Source: Lithodes maja
Taxonomy: Eukaryota; Arthropoda; Malacostraca; Decapoda; Lithodidae
Length of the DNA stretch: 64,000 nucleotides
NCBI GenBank assembly: GCA_037953745.1
Contig: JBAKBP010007161.1
Span: 38,671-102,670, forward strand
Direction of reading: 5' to 3'
Shown: piece after piece, positions 1 to 10,800 of the stretch
Position numbering within the stretch: position 1 is the first letter of the stretch
How the letters are laid out: each line of letters starts with the position of its first letter
Made by a program: the position numbers and the translations under genes
Notes under the pieces: model-generated
What the model was told of the DNA's origin: nothing
Seen by the model: the letters and a program-made list of their open reading frames with translations, nothing else
Database searches by the model: none

Positions 1-453
1 TGAGTATTTCATATCCCAATTCCCTTTATTCCTTGCATGAACAGTAGTTAAGTGCTTGTTTAACCTCCACATAGTTCTGTAGTTGCCGTGCATGTTATTT
101 TATTGCTTTTCTGACTGATAAACATTGTTGTTTACATTTGTTATCCTAGCTTGTAGCAGACGACGCACGCGCACCTCTAATCGACCTAGCTTTGTATTTT
201 CTTATTAACTCTAGTAGTTATCGTATTCAGTATCCTACTGTAGCTATATATATCTGTAATTTTAGTTGTTGCTTGCATGATCTTGTAGTAACCTTTGACT
301 GATAACTTTGTTTATCTAAATATAATCCTGCTTGACTAGCCTACAGTGACACCAGCGCCATCTGTTGATACAGTATATTAACCCCTTGTGTGCAGTTACA
401 CTGTATTTTTATATAATCTCTATTTGGTGAATTGTATATTTAGTCACATATTC

Positions 454-456
<3 letters not shown>

Positions 457-497
<41 letters not shown>
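457..497. repeat. (TA)n microsatellite
   Basis: Uninterrupted run of about 20 TA units within the LINE 5' region. Confidence 0.95.
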
Positions 498-500
<3 letters not shown>

Positions 501-504
501 TTGA

Positions 505-1040
505 TTTTTTAGGTAGGTTATCACCCCTGGTAGCCTACTTCTGCACATTTCATACTTTTTTGTTTTTGGTTATTTTTGTTTTAGGTTAGTCTAGGCTATC
601 ATCCCTGGTGGCCTATTTCTGCGTACGGTACTTCAATTTTTAAATTTTCAGTTAGGCTATCACCGCTGGTGGCCTATTTCTGCGTACCATACCGGTATTT
701 CATAATTTTTGTTTTCGGTTATTTTTGTTTTCGGTTAGTCTAGGCTATCATCCCTGGTGGCCTACTTCTGCGTACTTCAATTTTTAAATTTTCAGTTAGG
801 CTATCACCGCTGGTGGCCTATTTCTGCGTACCGGTATTTCATAATTTTGGTTTTCCGTTAGGATAGGCTATAACCCCTGGTGGCCTATTTCTGTTTAAAT
901 AAACAAAATTGTTTTCAGTTCGGCTATCACTGCGTATTCAAATTTAATTTTGTTTTGTTTTAATTTTCGGTTAGGCTATCACCGCTGATAACCTATTTGT
1001 GTGTATTTCAACATTCTTGTTTTCGGTTAGGCCTATTTAA
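505..1040 (+). repeat. Tandem repeat array in LINE 5' UTR
   Basis: Seven to eight diverged copies of a unit centred on GGTTAGGCTATCACC, GCTGGTGGCCTATT and TCTGCGTAC, separated by T-rich spacers, with spacing of roughly 60 to 80 bases. The array lies directly upstream of ORF1. By position it is like the monomer arrays that serve as promoters in some LINEs. LINE copy 3 carries a different repeat at the equivalent place. Confidence 0.8.
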
Positions 1041-1114
1041 GTAAGTGAAGCGACCTGAAGGGAGTGAAGTGTTTTTAAAGTGAGTTTAGTGTTTTTAAAG
1101 TGAGTTAAGCACTA

Positions 1115-1967
1115 GCTAATTTAGAATTAGAAAATTCAGACTGTGAGAAAGATCTAGGTGTGTTTCTTAGCAATGATTTGAAGCCTAGAAAACAGTGTAT
1201 AAGCGTTCGTAATAAGGCAAACAGGATTCTCGGGTTCATCTCTAGGAGTGTGAGTAACAGAACTGCTGATGTTATCTTAAAACTTTACTTGTCATTAGTG
1301 AGACCCCATATGGATTATGCTGTCCAATTTTGGTGTCCTTATTACAGAATGGACATAGATTCATTGGAGAGAGTACAGCGTAGAATGACAAAAATAATCC
1401 ATAACATTAGAAATCTTTCGTATGAAGAAAGGTTGAAGAAATTAGGTTTACATTCGTTAGAGAGACACAGAGTTAGAGGGGATATGATAGAGGTGTTCAA
1501 GTGGGTTAGTGGGATTAACAAAGGGGACATGACAAATGTACTAAAGCTCAGTGATAGCGAAAGAACTCGTACCAATGGTTTCAAATTAGATAAATTTCGT
1601 TTCAGAAAAGATATAGGCAAATATTGGTTTGGTAACAGAGTTGTAGATGGGTGGAATGGACTACCAAGTGCTATAGTGGGGTCTAAAACGGTAGGGAGCT
1701 ATAAGATAAAATTGGATAAGCATATGGACGAGAAGGGTTGGGTGTGAAGGGGGATCAGCCGGGTTGGGCCAATCAGCACTCTGCATACCCCCATAATCCT
1801 GCGTTAATCTCTAACCGTTTTGGTAAGATGATCCTCAGGGTATTAGAGTGTTGAGCCTATAATTGGACTTTGTAATTGAACTGGGGTTGTGTGGGACAGG
1901 GATCTGCCTTGCTTAGGCCAATCGGCTTTCTGCAGACTCCCATTTTCTTATGTTCTTATGTTCTTAA
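1115..1967 (+). mobile_element. 5'-truncated CR1/L2-like LINE fragment
   Basis: The 3' end of a second, distinct LINE inserted in the 5' region of copy 1. It encodes only the C-terminal part of an ORF2 and ends in an 8-bp microsatellite (TTCTTATG-type, about 1944-1966), typical of CR1-like 3' tails. A related sequence flanks both sides: GTGTTTTTAAAGTGAG near 1090 and GTGTTTTTAAGTGAG near 1969. This looks like a target-site duplication of about 15 bp with one indel. The family resembles LINEs that I recall as common in decapod genomes. Confidence 0.75.
1118..1747 (+). pseudogene. LINE ORF2 C-terminal fragment (after RT)
   Basis: Open frame corresponding to the end of a CR1-like ORF2, downstream of the catalytic RT motifs. 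Recognisable are an EKDLGV motif near the start, the thumb-like SLVRPHMDYAVQFWCPYY block, VQRRMTK, a YEERLKKLGL block, and the terminal NRVVDGWNGLP block. No endonuclease or FADD motif is present, so this is a dead 5'-truncated copy. The reading frame is intact to its natural stop (TGA at 1745-1747), which suggests it is not very old. The true start is not in this fragment. Confidence 0.8.
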
Positions 1968-2012
1968 GTGTTTTTAAGTGAGTGAAGTGATCTGAAGAAA
2001 GTGATCGTCACC

Positions 2013-3089
2013 ATGCCTCGTGCCTGTACGAACTGCGCCGGTAGGTTTGGTGCTTCCATGTTTGCTCCTGCCGATCCACAAGTCTGCCGACTCTGCCAGC
2101 AACGAGAGGATTTGACAGCAAAATTGGATGAAGCCCACAACAAGATCAACGCCCTCACCAGGAAGCTGGAATCACTCCAAGAGTTTGTTACACTCAACGT
2201 TGGAGTATCACTAACTCCAATTGTTTCAACTCCAGCATCCACCACCGCCCCAACGTCATCTGCCAACAATCCAACACCTGCAGTAGACACTGCAGCAGAT
2301 GCTTCTGACGAACCTGAGCCGACATCAACCCAGGACAGCCACCCTGTTCACCTTAGTCTCTCCCCCACTCCTCGTGCAAGAAGCCTGCTAGCACAAACAG
2401 TACCAACCCCTCGCCCCCGTTCTAAGCACTCCTCTCCCCGACCTGTTCGTAGAGTCCCGCCACCACAGGTTTCCGGATTTACACCAGTGAGGAACGGTGC
2501 ACGGCCAACGCAGAAAAGGTCTCATCTACCAGTCACAATGTCAAACAGATTTGAGATATTGGTAGAGATGGAAGACGAACCAGAAGAGACCAGGCTCGTT
2601 GGGGATTCCATCCTACGAGGACAGGTCGAAGAGTTCTGCGACAGAGTCCCAAATCAACGAAAAAGATTTTGCATCCCAGGAGCTGGACTGGACGACATTG
2701 TGGAAGCCTTCGAAGATACCACAAAGGATGCAAATGAAAATACCCTTTTTGTCATCCATGCTGGTTCAAATGATGTCCTGCGCACCAGATCCGAAGAGTT
2801 GATGGAGAAATATCGCAAGATGATCCAGCACTACAAAAACAAGTCAAGGAATATCATCATCTCAGGCATTCTCCCCAAGATCAACGCACCTGACAAATTC
2901 TACGACAAGGCCTTCAGCACAAATAGCCGACTAAAATATTTGTGTCTGAGGGAAGAAGTTGAATTCATCAACCTCTGGGACAACTTCTACAACCAGCCTA
3001 CTCTGATCCGCAAGGATGGCACTCATCTAAACCCTGTGGGTTCAGCATGCATGGGTCATCTCCTACACAAAGCAGTCCGCAGCCATTGA
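2013..3089 (+). CDS. LINE ORF1 protein: zinc finger, coiled coil, SGNH esterase
   Basis: About 358 residues starting at the ATG at 2013, which has a strong context (GTCACCATGC). The N-terminus has paired cysteines C5-x2-C8 and C25-x2-C28, a zinc-finger or PHD-like knuckle. A predicted coiled coil follows (about 30-60), then a Pro/Ser/Thr-rich linker (about 70-170). The C-terminal domain has the SGNH/GDSL hydrolase blocks: GDSIL (about 195), GSND (about 250) and DGTHL (about 338), giving Ser, Asn, Asp and His catalytic residues. PHD and esterase domains are established features of CR1-clade ORF1 proteins, which bind element RNA in the RNP. The frame is intact, unlike copy 3 ORF1. The end overlaps the ORF2 start by 43 nt in a different frame. 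Confidence 0.85.
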   Translation: MPRACTNCAGRFGASMFAPADPQVCRLCQQREDLTAKLDEAHNKINALTRKLESLQEFVTLNVGVSLTPIVSTPASTTAPTSSANNPTPAVDTAADASDEPEPTSTQDSHPVHLSLSPTPRARSLLAQTVPTPRPRSKHSSPRPVRRVPPPQVSGFTPVRNGARPTQKRSHLPVTMSNRFEILVEMEDEPEETRLVGDSILRGQVEEFCDRVPNQRKRFCIPGAGLDDIVEAFEDTTKDANENTLFVIHAGSNDVLRTRSEELMEKYRKMIQHYKNKSRNIIISGILPKINAPDKFYDKAFSTNSRLKYLCLREEVEFINLWDNFYNQPTLIRKDGTHLNPVGSACMGHLLHKAVRSH

Positions 3090-5504
3090 TCAAAAAACGC
3101 CATCCGAGAAGAAGCAGCAGTGACATAAATCATCCAACACCAAGAAAAAAACAGAGGCAACCGAGGACCACCAGCGATAAGGACCAAAGACAGCGAGGAC
3201 CGAGGACAGCCATGAACATAAATGTAGATCCGACAAGAACCAAAAATATTATTAAAGAGCGTTCTGTGAGTTTTAAAATAACAAATTTAAAGGTTTTCTA
3301 TGCAAACGCTCGTAGCATACGCAATAAATTTTCAGATTTAGAGGAGCTAGTGTTTACAGAAAATTATGATGTGATTGGCATAACAGAATCTTGGCTCAAT
3401 ACAGAAGATAGAGACTTTTTAGCAGAGTATTCACTTCCCGGTTATGTAATGTTTGAGAAAAGCCGAATAAATAAAAATGGAGGTGGCGTTTTACTTTATA
3501 TCAAAGAAAGTCTTAACCCTACCCTCTTGTCAAAACCTCAAATTGTGAACGTCCACGTATCTTTTGTGCTAATAAAGAATAATAAAGGTACAAAAATAAT
3601 ACTTGCATTAATATACAGACCTCCAGCTCAATCAGTGCAAACTGACCGAGAAATTTACGAACAAATTGCAGATGTAAGTAACTCACAAGATACCGTAATT
3701 TTTGGCGACTTTAATTTACCTATGGCCAACTGGGGCGATACTCTTACTTCTCACTCCGGACATGACTTGTATACGAACTTGCAAGAGAGTTCGCTTTATC
3801 AATTTGTTCGAACGCCGACCCGTGGTAATAACGTTCTTGACATTGTACTTGCAACAAAAGAAGAATTAATAGAGAATTTGAATGTTGGTGATGAATTTAG
3901 TAACAGCGACCATCGTACGATAACTTTCACTTTAAAGTTTACTAGTAACGAACCAAATAGTAGCATCGAAAAAGTCCCTAATTTCAAGAAAGCAAACTTC
4001 CATAAACTTAGAGCTATGTTTACAGAAACTGACTGGAGCTTTTTAATTCACAATAACGACATAAATACATCTTGGAAGTTATTCGAAGCCACTTACCTAA
4101 AAGCAGTGCAAGACTGCATACCATCAAAAATACGGCGTCCAGGCCATAATAATAAGCCCAAATGGTGGAATAAAGATATTTCAAACTGCCTGCTTGCTAA
4201 AAAATTTGCTAATGATAGATTAAAATCCTCACAAAATGACGAAGAACGGCTGAAATTTGTAGAGCTACGACGCAAAGCCAAAAAGTTAATTAAGCAAAGT
4301 AAAAAGACCTTAGAGTTACATATTGCGAATCAAAGTAAAACAAACCCGAAAGAATTCTATAGTTATATCAGAAAGAAAAAAAGTAGTTACTTCAACTGTT
4401 GGACCGTTAGTCGATGAAAATGGAGAATACACCAAAGACGAAGTACAAATGAGTAATGCCCTCAATACCTTCTTTGCATCAGTTTTTACAACAGAAGACC
4501 TCAGTGATATCCCTACACCATCGCCGATTCAGATTGATAATTCTGATGTTCTAAGCAATATCACCGTTACAGAGAGAGAAGTATTGAATTGTTTAGATAA
4601 ACTCAAGGTAAATAAAACGCCTGGACCTGATACAATCTCGCCTAGAGTTCTAAAGGAAGCTAAGGATTAGCTCTCCACACAACTGACATTACTATTCAAT
4701 AAATCCTTGCAGTCTGGAACTATGCCTGATCAGTGGAAGCTAGCCAACGTAACACCGATATTAAAAAAAGGCAGCAAATCCCTACCCAGTAACTATCGTC
4801 CAATTAGCTTAACCTCAGTTGTATGTAAAATGCTCGAAACGGTCATACGAGACAGACTCGTAAATCACTTAGAGGAAAACAACATACTTAAAGATACTCA
4901 ACACGGCTTTCGTAAAAAACGTTCCTGTTTAACAAACCTCTTAGACTTCTTCCACGATATCCTCAACCTCTACGATGAGAGTAAAGCTGTAGATAATATA
5001 TACCTTGATTTTCAAAAGGCCTTTGACAAAGGTCCCCACAAACGTTTACTGCTAAAACTAAAAGCGCATGGAATACAAGACGGTGTGTTGAAATGGATAG
5101 AAAATTGGCTCAGCGACAGAAAGCAAAGAGTAGTCATAAACGGTAAGGCATCTAAATGGACCAATGTAAGTAGCGGGGTACCCCAGGGATCGGTACTAGG
5201 ACCAATTCTCTTTCTAATTTACATCAACGACATAGATGAGGGTCTCACCTGTACAATCTCAAAATTTGCTGACGATACAAAAATTGCAAATAGCGTACTC
5301 TCAAAAGAACAAGTTGACGATATGCAACACAATCTAGATAAATTGTCATGTTGGGCCCAAATTTGGCAAATGAGTTTCAATGCGGATAAATGTAAAGTAC
5401 TACATATCAGATACCTAAATGAGAAAGCAAACTATTCGATGAATGGCACTCAGCTTAAGAATGTAAACAGAGAAACCGATCTGGGAGTAACAATATCGAG
5501 TAAC
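3047..5504 (+). pseudogene. LINE ORF2, 5' part: endonuclease and RT (broken)
   Basis: Begins with an ATG inside the end of ORF1. The apurinic-type endonuclease domain starts near 3280 (VFYANARSIRNK; ITESWL; FGDFNLP near 3710; SDHRTI near 3905). The RT follows (TPGPD, PISLTS, GFRKKRSC, LDFQKAFD, GVPQGSVLGP and the catalytic FADDTK near 5265). Three lesions are visible. A homopolymer of seven A at 4376-4382 shifts frame compared with copy 2. A nonsense TAG lies at 4668 where copy 3 has GAG. Element A is inserted at 5505. Residue changes such as FDKGPHK for FDKVPHK also mark decay. The remaining C-terminal part is at 15103-15691. Confidence 0.85.
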
Positions 5505-7355
5505 TGTTACGACCGGGCACTCGGGTACACTAGGGCTCTTACACAGGACTCGAGTATGGCTCGCTGCCACAACGGAAACACACGATCCCAACCCCAGAGT
5601 ACTGCCAGCCGAACAAAAAACGCCACTACCCTCCAGAGTTCTATCTGCTATAACGGGGTATACAAGAACTCGGTACTAGCGTTTCACACAACAGACTAAT
5701 AACAAGACGGGAGTTATCTAGTCTGGTCAACAATCAAACAAAGAAGAAAGTACTACAACACTAAAGAATAGTGTTGGCCGAAGCCGAAGTAATCCACCCT
5801 TGAACTAAGAACTTAAGAAGTCCTCCACCCTCTACTTCGGATCGGCACTATTACGTTACGTTAAACAATAGTCCTCGAGCATCAAGCAAGGAATCTTCTG
5901 ATAAGTTAGATGCTTCTCGAATACTCGTAAGAAGTAAGTATCGGATTTTGAACAGCAATTTAATGAATAACTCACTGGTAATTAAAGGCTTTAAAATGAC
6001 ATAAGAAGAATTATAAGAATAAGAATAAGCAATAGGATATGGCAAACATTAAGAAGAAGTACTCCGACAATGCACTGGCAATAGCCTACTAAGATTGTGC
6101 TCGTGGGCCACTAATCTCTGAAGTAGCTAAGCGTGCCACACATGAAATCAATAGTGCTTAAACAATAATATACATAAGGAGAAGCTTCAATACTATACTG
6201 TATCTGCTGGTCGAGCAAAGTCTAGCTGGGATATCTAAGGTTAAGAGACAATGGCTGAGCAAGCGGCTCGTAGCCTAGCGAGGTCCTTAAGACTGTGCGG
6301 CCAAATTACGGTAATTGACGGGATGCTCTCTTGAGAGATCCAGATCACTAGTATCTGGTTCTCTCCTGGCGATCCTCTCAAAGTCAAGCAAATGAGATAG
6401 CACAGTGTTGGGTGGCACAGGCAAAAGCCCTCACTCGCAACACAGTGCTAAACTCCCACGGTACACAGTCAGAAAGACCACCTAGGCGTTCCACGTCTCC
6501 GTTGCAATTGTACTGGTTCAACCGCAACCTAGTACTCATAGGAAATCACAACTCAGAAACCCTATCCCAGTCTAGCATTGCCTAAACCAGCAGAAAACAG
6601 GAACATGAATAATCGCACACAGGGAAATGCATATACGAGTGCAACAAACATCAATCAATCCTATTCTAGTTAACCCTTCCAAAAATAGGCTATCTAACAG
6701 GCACTTATCTCGTGAGAACTCAAGCGATAATACTTTGGCTGACTAAATCTGCACCAAAGGGGTCATGGAGGTTAAACAGGGACGAGAAGAGAAGAAGATA
6801 GGCTGTTCAGAGAGTAGAGAAAGTTCACATCAGTCGGAAGAATATGGATAGTTGCAAGGGATATGAGAAGTCGCTTTGCCTGATGAGTTCTGAAGAAAAT
6901 GCGGCGAGTCTTCCCTTTTTATACTCGGCCCTCTAGCGGCATATCTCAAACTACTTAAGGACCGCCCACTGGCAATCATGACGTCATATTCTCTCTCAAT
7001 CTGGGATCGACAAAGAACTTCCCACGCGCTGAAAGGGAGGAAGGGAGGATGGAGGAGGGAGTGAGGCCTACACACCTCGTGGCGCGCTCACTGGCCGTCG
7101 TTACATAACTCTCTCTCTCATCATTGTATATAAGTCCCACACACAATACTTATATCTAATGATATAAAATAGAACTCGTTGACTTAGAAGAAAACAAAAT
7201 ACATAATGATAATACTTATAGTACAACGGTTCACATAAACTGAGTTAGGAAACTCTACACAGACTACAGCCAAAGTTCCTGCCCTGACGATCCTAGCGAG
7301 GGTGGGGCCTGACTGGGCGTTCTGTACAGCATGCTCATACTCGACATGCGTCACA
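5505..7355 (-). repeat. 3' LTR of element A
   Basis: Long terminal repeat with TG...CA ends: in element sense it starts TGTGACGCATG and ends CGGTCGTAACA. It matches 13248-15098 over its full length. Both copies contain a TATA-like box (here 6916-6923) and the conserved stem-loop (here 6333-6365). Short open frames within it are not genes. Confidence 0.95.
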
Positions 7356-7366
7356 CCTCCCCCAAG
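7356..7366 (-). promoter_or_regulatory. Polypurine tract of element A
   Basis: In element sense CTTGGGGGAGG lies directly against the 3' LTR. This is the expected primer site for plus-strand DNA synthesis. The same tract occurs in B and C, and a variant in D. Confidence 0.85.
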
Positions 7367-7874
7367 ATTTTACTTGCTCAACCCTGAGCTAAAATCTGAT
7401 ATACAGAACCCCATCAAACCCCTCACACCCAGCGACCGCATGGCACTAAAACAACGCTGAGTTTATCACTAAAACACATCTTATATAAAAAAAAAAAATT
7501 CACATTTCATAACTCCTCCCAACAATAGTAAAAGACATAATATCATGCTCCCAGAGCGAGCTTACCGCAGCTCAGCCGTTTGATAGTTCGTGGACTACTC
7601 AAACACTATAGGCTATGACAAACTTATACAATTATCTATATCAAAAAGAAAGAGTTTTTATATGATTTTTTTATATTTTAATATGTTTTTTTCCGGCTGC
7701 ACTATAAGGGCAGCCTATTTTCTTCTATACCAAACGCTCAACAATCCTGCTTTACGACCCAATACGCTGGGCTACAACCGCGAGCCAACAAGCACCAAGC
7801 GCAAAATACTACTCAAACTAAAGCAGGAGGCTACCCGTGTGTCAATCTCTTCGGGATCATACACCTGTGATAGC
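7367..7874 (-). other. 3' untranslated internal region of element A
   Basis: About 510 bases between the gag-pol stop and the polypurine tract. They include an A-rich run near 7489. No envelope or accessory ORF is supported. The 103-residue frame on the opposite strand has no recognisable motif and is repeated, diverged, in element B. Confidence 0.6.
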
Positions 7875-10800
7875 CTACGACTGATCATCTACCCTCGATA
7901 AACAATCCGCAATCACATTGTCACATCCCGCAATATGCCGGATGTCCAGGTTATACTCCTGCAACATCAATGACCACCGGGTCAGTCTCATATTGCGATT
8001 GTGAAATTGATTTAGGAATCTCAAAGGGTGATGATCAGTGTAGATAACCACGACTGGGCCATAGGCTGGAACATACACCTCGAAGTGCCTGAGCGACAGC
8101 ACAATCGCCAGTAATTCCTTTTCTATTGTAGAATAGTTCTTTTGTGCAGCATTGAACTTCTTAGAAAAGAAACTTACTGGGTGTTCCACACCTTCATTGT
8201 CTGTCTGTAGCAAGACGGCACCAGCCCCTACACCACTAGCATCTGTTGCCAGCTGAAAAGGCCTGTTAAAGTCTGGGGCCCTGAGTATCGGGTGAGTACA
8301 CAGCAAATGCTTCACTAAATTAAAAGCCTTTTCACACTCAGGCGCCCACAAAAACTTTTTGTCTTTAGATAACAAATCTGTGAGAGGTGCCAACACCGTA
8401 GAGTAACCTTTTATAAAGCGTCTGTAGTAGCCTATCATACCCAAGAATCTCATGATCTGCTTCTTGGTGGTTGGGTGCGGAAATTTATTGATAGCCTGTA
8501 CCTTGTTCTGAGGAGGGCACACCTGTCCCCTTCCCACTACAAACCCAAGGTACTGCACAGTGGCTTTTACGAAGTCACACTTTGCCAAATTTACTACCAG
8601 ACTTGCTTCACTAAGTTTCCGGAACAAGGTCTCCAGGTGCTCACAATGGCTCTCAAAGTCGTCATCATAAATGATTACATCGTCCAAGTATACGGTGCAA
8701 TTTGGAATGTCCTTGACAATTTCATTCATCAGGTTCTGAAACGTTGCTGGTGCATTCTTAAGTCCGTAGGGCATAACATTACACCGGTAAGTACTCCCGT
8801 CCACCACAAAACCACATACCTCTTTAGCGCGCTCGGACAAAGGTACTTGCCAGTAACCTTTTACTAAATCAACTTTAGACAAAAACCGAGCATTACCAAT
8901 TTTATCAACACTATCATCAACCCGAGGAAGAGGATATGGGTTAGTTGGAGTCAAACCGTTTAGCCTACGGAAATCAATACAGAAGCGTACCTTGCCATCT
9001 GGCTTAGGCTGCAGTGTTACGGGGGAAGTCCATTTAACGGTACCTTTCTCTATCAACCCTCTACCGAGCATATACTCCAACTCATCCCTCAGAGCGGGTA
9101 GTTTTATGGGGGGCACACGGTACGGGATTGACTTAAAGGGTAGATGGTCCCCCACGTCAACATCATGCATAGCCTGAGTAGTGAGGCCTGGGTGTTCAGC
9201 AAATACAGTGGGGTATGAACCGAGCAACTGACGGATAGCTTCAAATTGCGGCTCAGGCAAATGGGCTATAGCCTCGTCAGCCCTTAGGCTCGAGTTCCCC
9301 GCCCACTGATCCGCTGAAACATGGTGATCCCAGCTATCCTCCTCTGAAGCTTGACTGTCCCCCTCTCCTTCTCCACCACGGCCGCAACAAGCCAACACAG
9401 GGACAGTGAGAGGCTCAGAGGGGCGCCTCACATACTCTTTTATCAGGTTCACGTGACATAACTGATTCTTCTTCCTCCTGTCTGGAGTGGCAACAAGGTA
9501 ATCTAGGTCCGAAATTTTCTCCACAATTTTATAGGGTCCAGTATACTTCGCCGACAAGGGGTTACCCACCAAAGGCAACAAAATCAACACCTCCTGTCCC
9601 ACAATGAACTCCCGGAGCTTCACTTTGCGATCATACCTGTCCTTCATTAAAGCTTGTGACCCTGTTAAATTCCGACCTGCCATCTCCAGACTCTTAAGCA
9701 TGCGCTCACGGCTTTCAAACACATACTTCAACAAGGAACAAGGCGGCACAGTTCCTTCCCAAATTTCCCGCAGCATATTAAGGGGGCCCCTGACTCGGTG
9801 TCCAAAAATCAGCTCGTTTGGACTAAATCCCAGGCTCTCACCAGGCACTTCCCGAGCAGCAAACAGTACATACGGCAATCCAAGATCCCAATCTCTTCCG
9901 TTATCAGCACAATAACACCTGAGCATGCTTTTAAGGGTGGCATGCCACCGCTCAAGCACCCCTTGGCTCTCAGGGTGATACGCTGATGATACCACCGCCC
10001 GTATTCCATGCTGTTGCATTGTTTGCTTAAAGAGATTGGAGGTGAAATTGGACCCCTGATCAGACTGAATCTCCTCCGGGTACCCGTACCTTGAAAAGTA
10101 CCACAACAAGTTACTGACTACCGTCTTAGCCATGCCGTTTTTCATGGGGTATGCATCGGGGTATCTAGTGGCAACATCCATGATGGTTAACAAAAATTTA
10201 TTACCAGCCTTTGTGGGAGGGAGGGGACCAACCATGTCAACAACAATCTTACTAAAAGGTGGCCCAATTACAGGAATAGGGTGCAACGGAGCTTTAGGAA
10301 TAACTTGGTTTGGTTTCCCGACCCGTTGACAAATATCACATGAGTTTATCCAGGACTGCACATGAGACTTCATCCCCGGCCACCAAAACAACTTCCCCAA
10401 AGCCGCCACCGTTTTTCTTACCCCCAAATGTCCTGCCAGCGGTGTGTCATGCGCCAAACTCAGTAGGCTATCCCTGCACTCCCGCGGCACCATCAACTGG
10501 TCCACTACCCCGGACCCCATCTTCCAGCTACGGTTAGGGTCTTGAAAACGCCGATACAGGATGCCATCTAAATAAAAAAAATCTCCCGGCTGTGCATCAC
10601 CGTCCTCGTCGAGCTCCACAGCTCCATTAGCACACGTTTGGAGCTCAGGGTCCTCCAGCTGCAACCGACGTATATCTGAGGGTGCCAAGCGATCTAACTG
10701 CTCCCGGAGCAATGCATGACCCTCCCCGATACTGAGCTGCTCCCTCTGTCTCTCTCGATGTTCATAACGTTGCTGTCGTGGAGACTCGTCATGCCCAGCC

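Larger units (their letters stand above)
1..1114 (+). repeat. 5' UTR/promoter region of LINE copy 1
   Basis: Non-coding A+T-rich sequence upstream of ORF1. Its first ~400 bases resemble 22690-23170, the 5' region of LINE copy 3. Both contain two diverged units with a GCATG motif followed by GACTGATAA (copy 1 near 110 and 297; copy 3 near 22792 and 22990). This suggests an internally duplicated LINE promoter region. No protein-coding signal is seen. The assignment as UTR rests on position and on similarity between the two copies. Confidence 0.6.

Noticed and set aside
7590..7901. Possible env or accessory ORF in the 3' part of A and B
   Set aside because: On the opposite strand to the element, with no signal peptide or fusion-like motif, and length not conserved in B.
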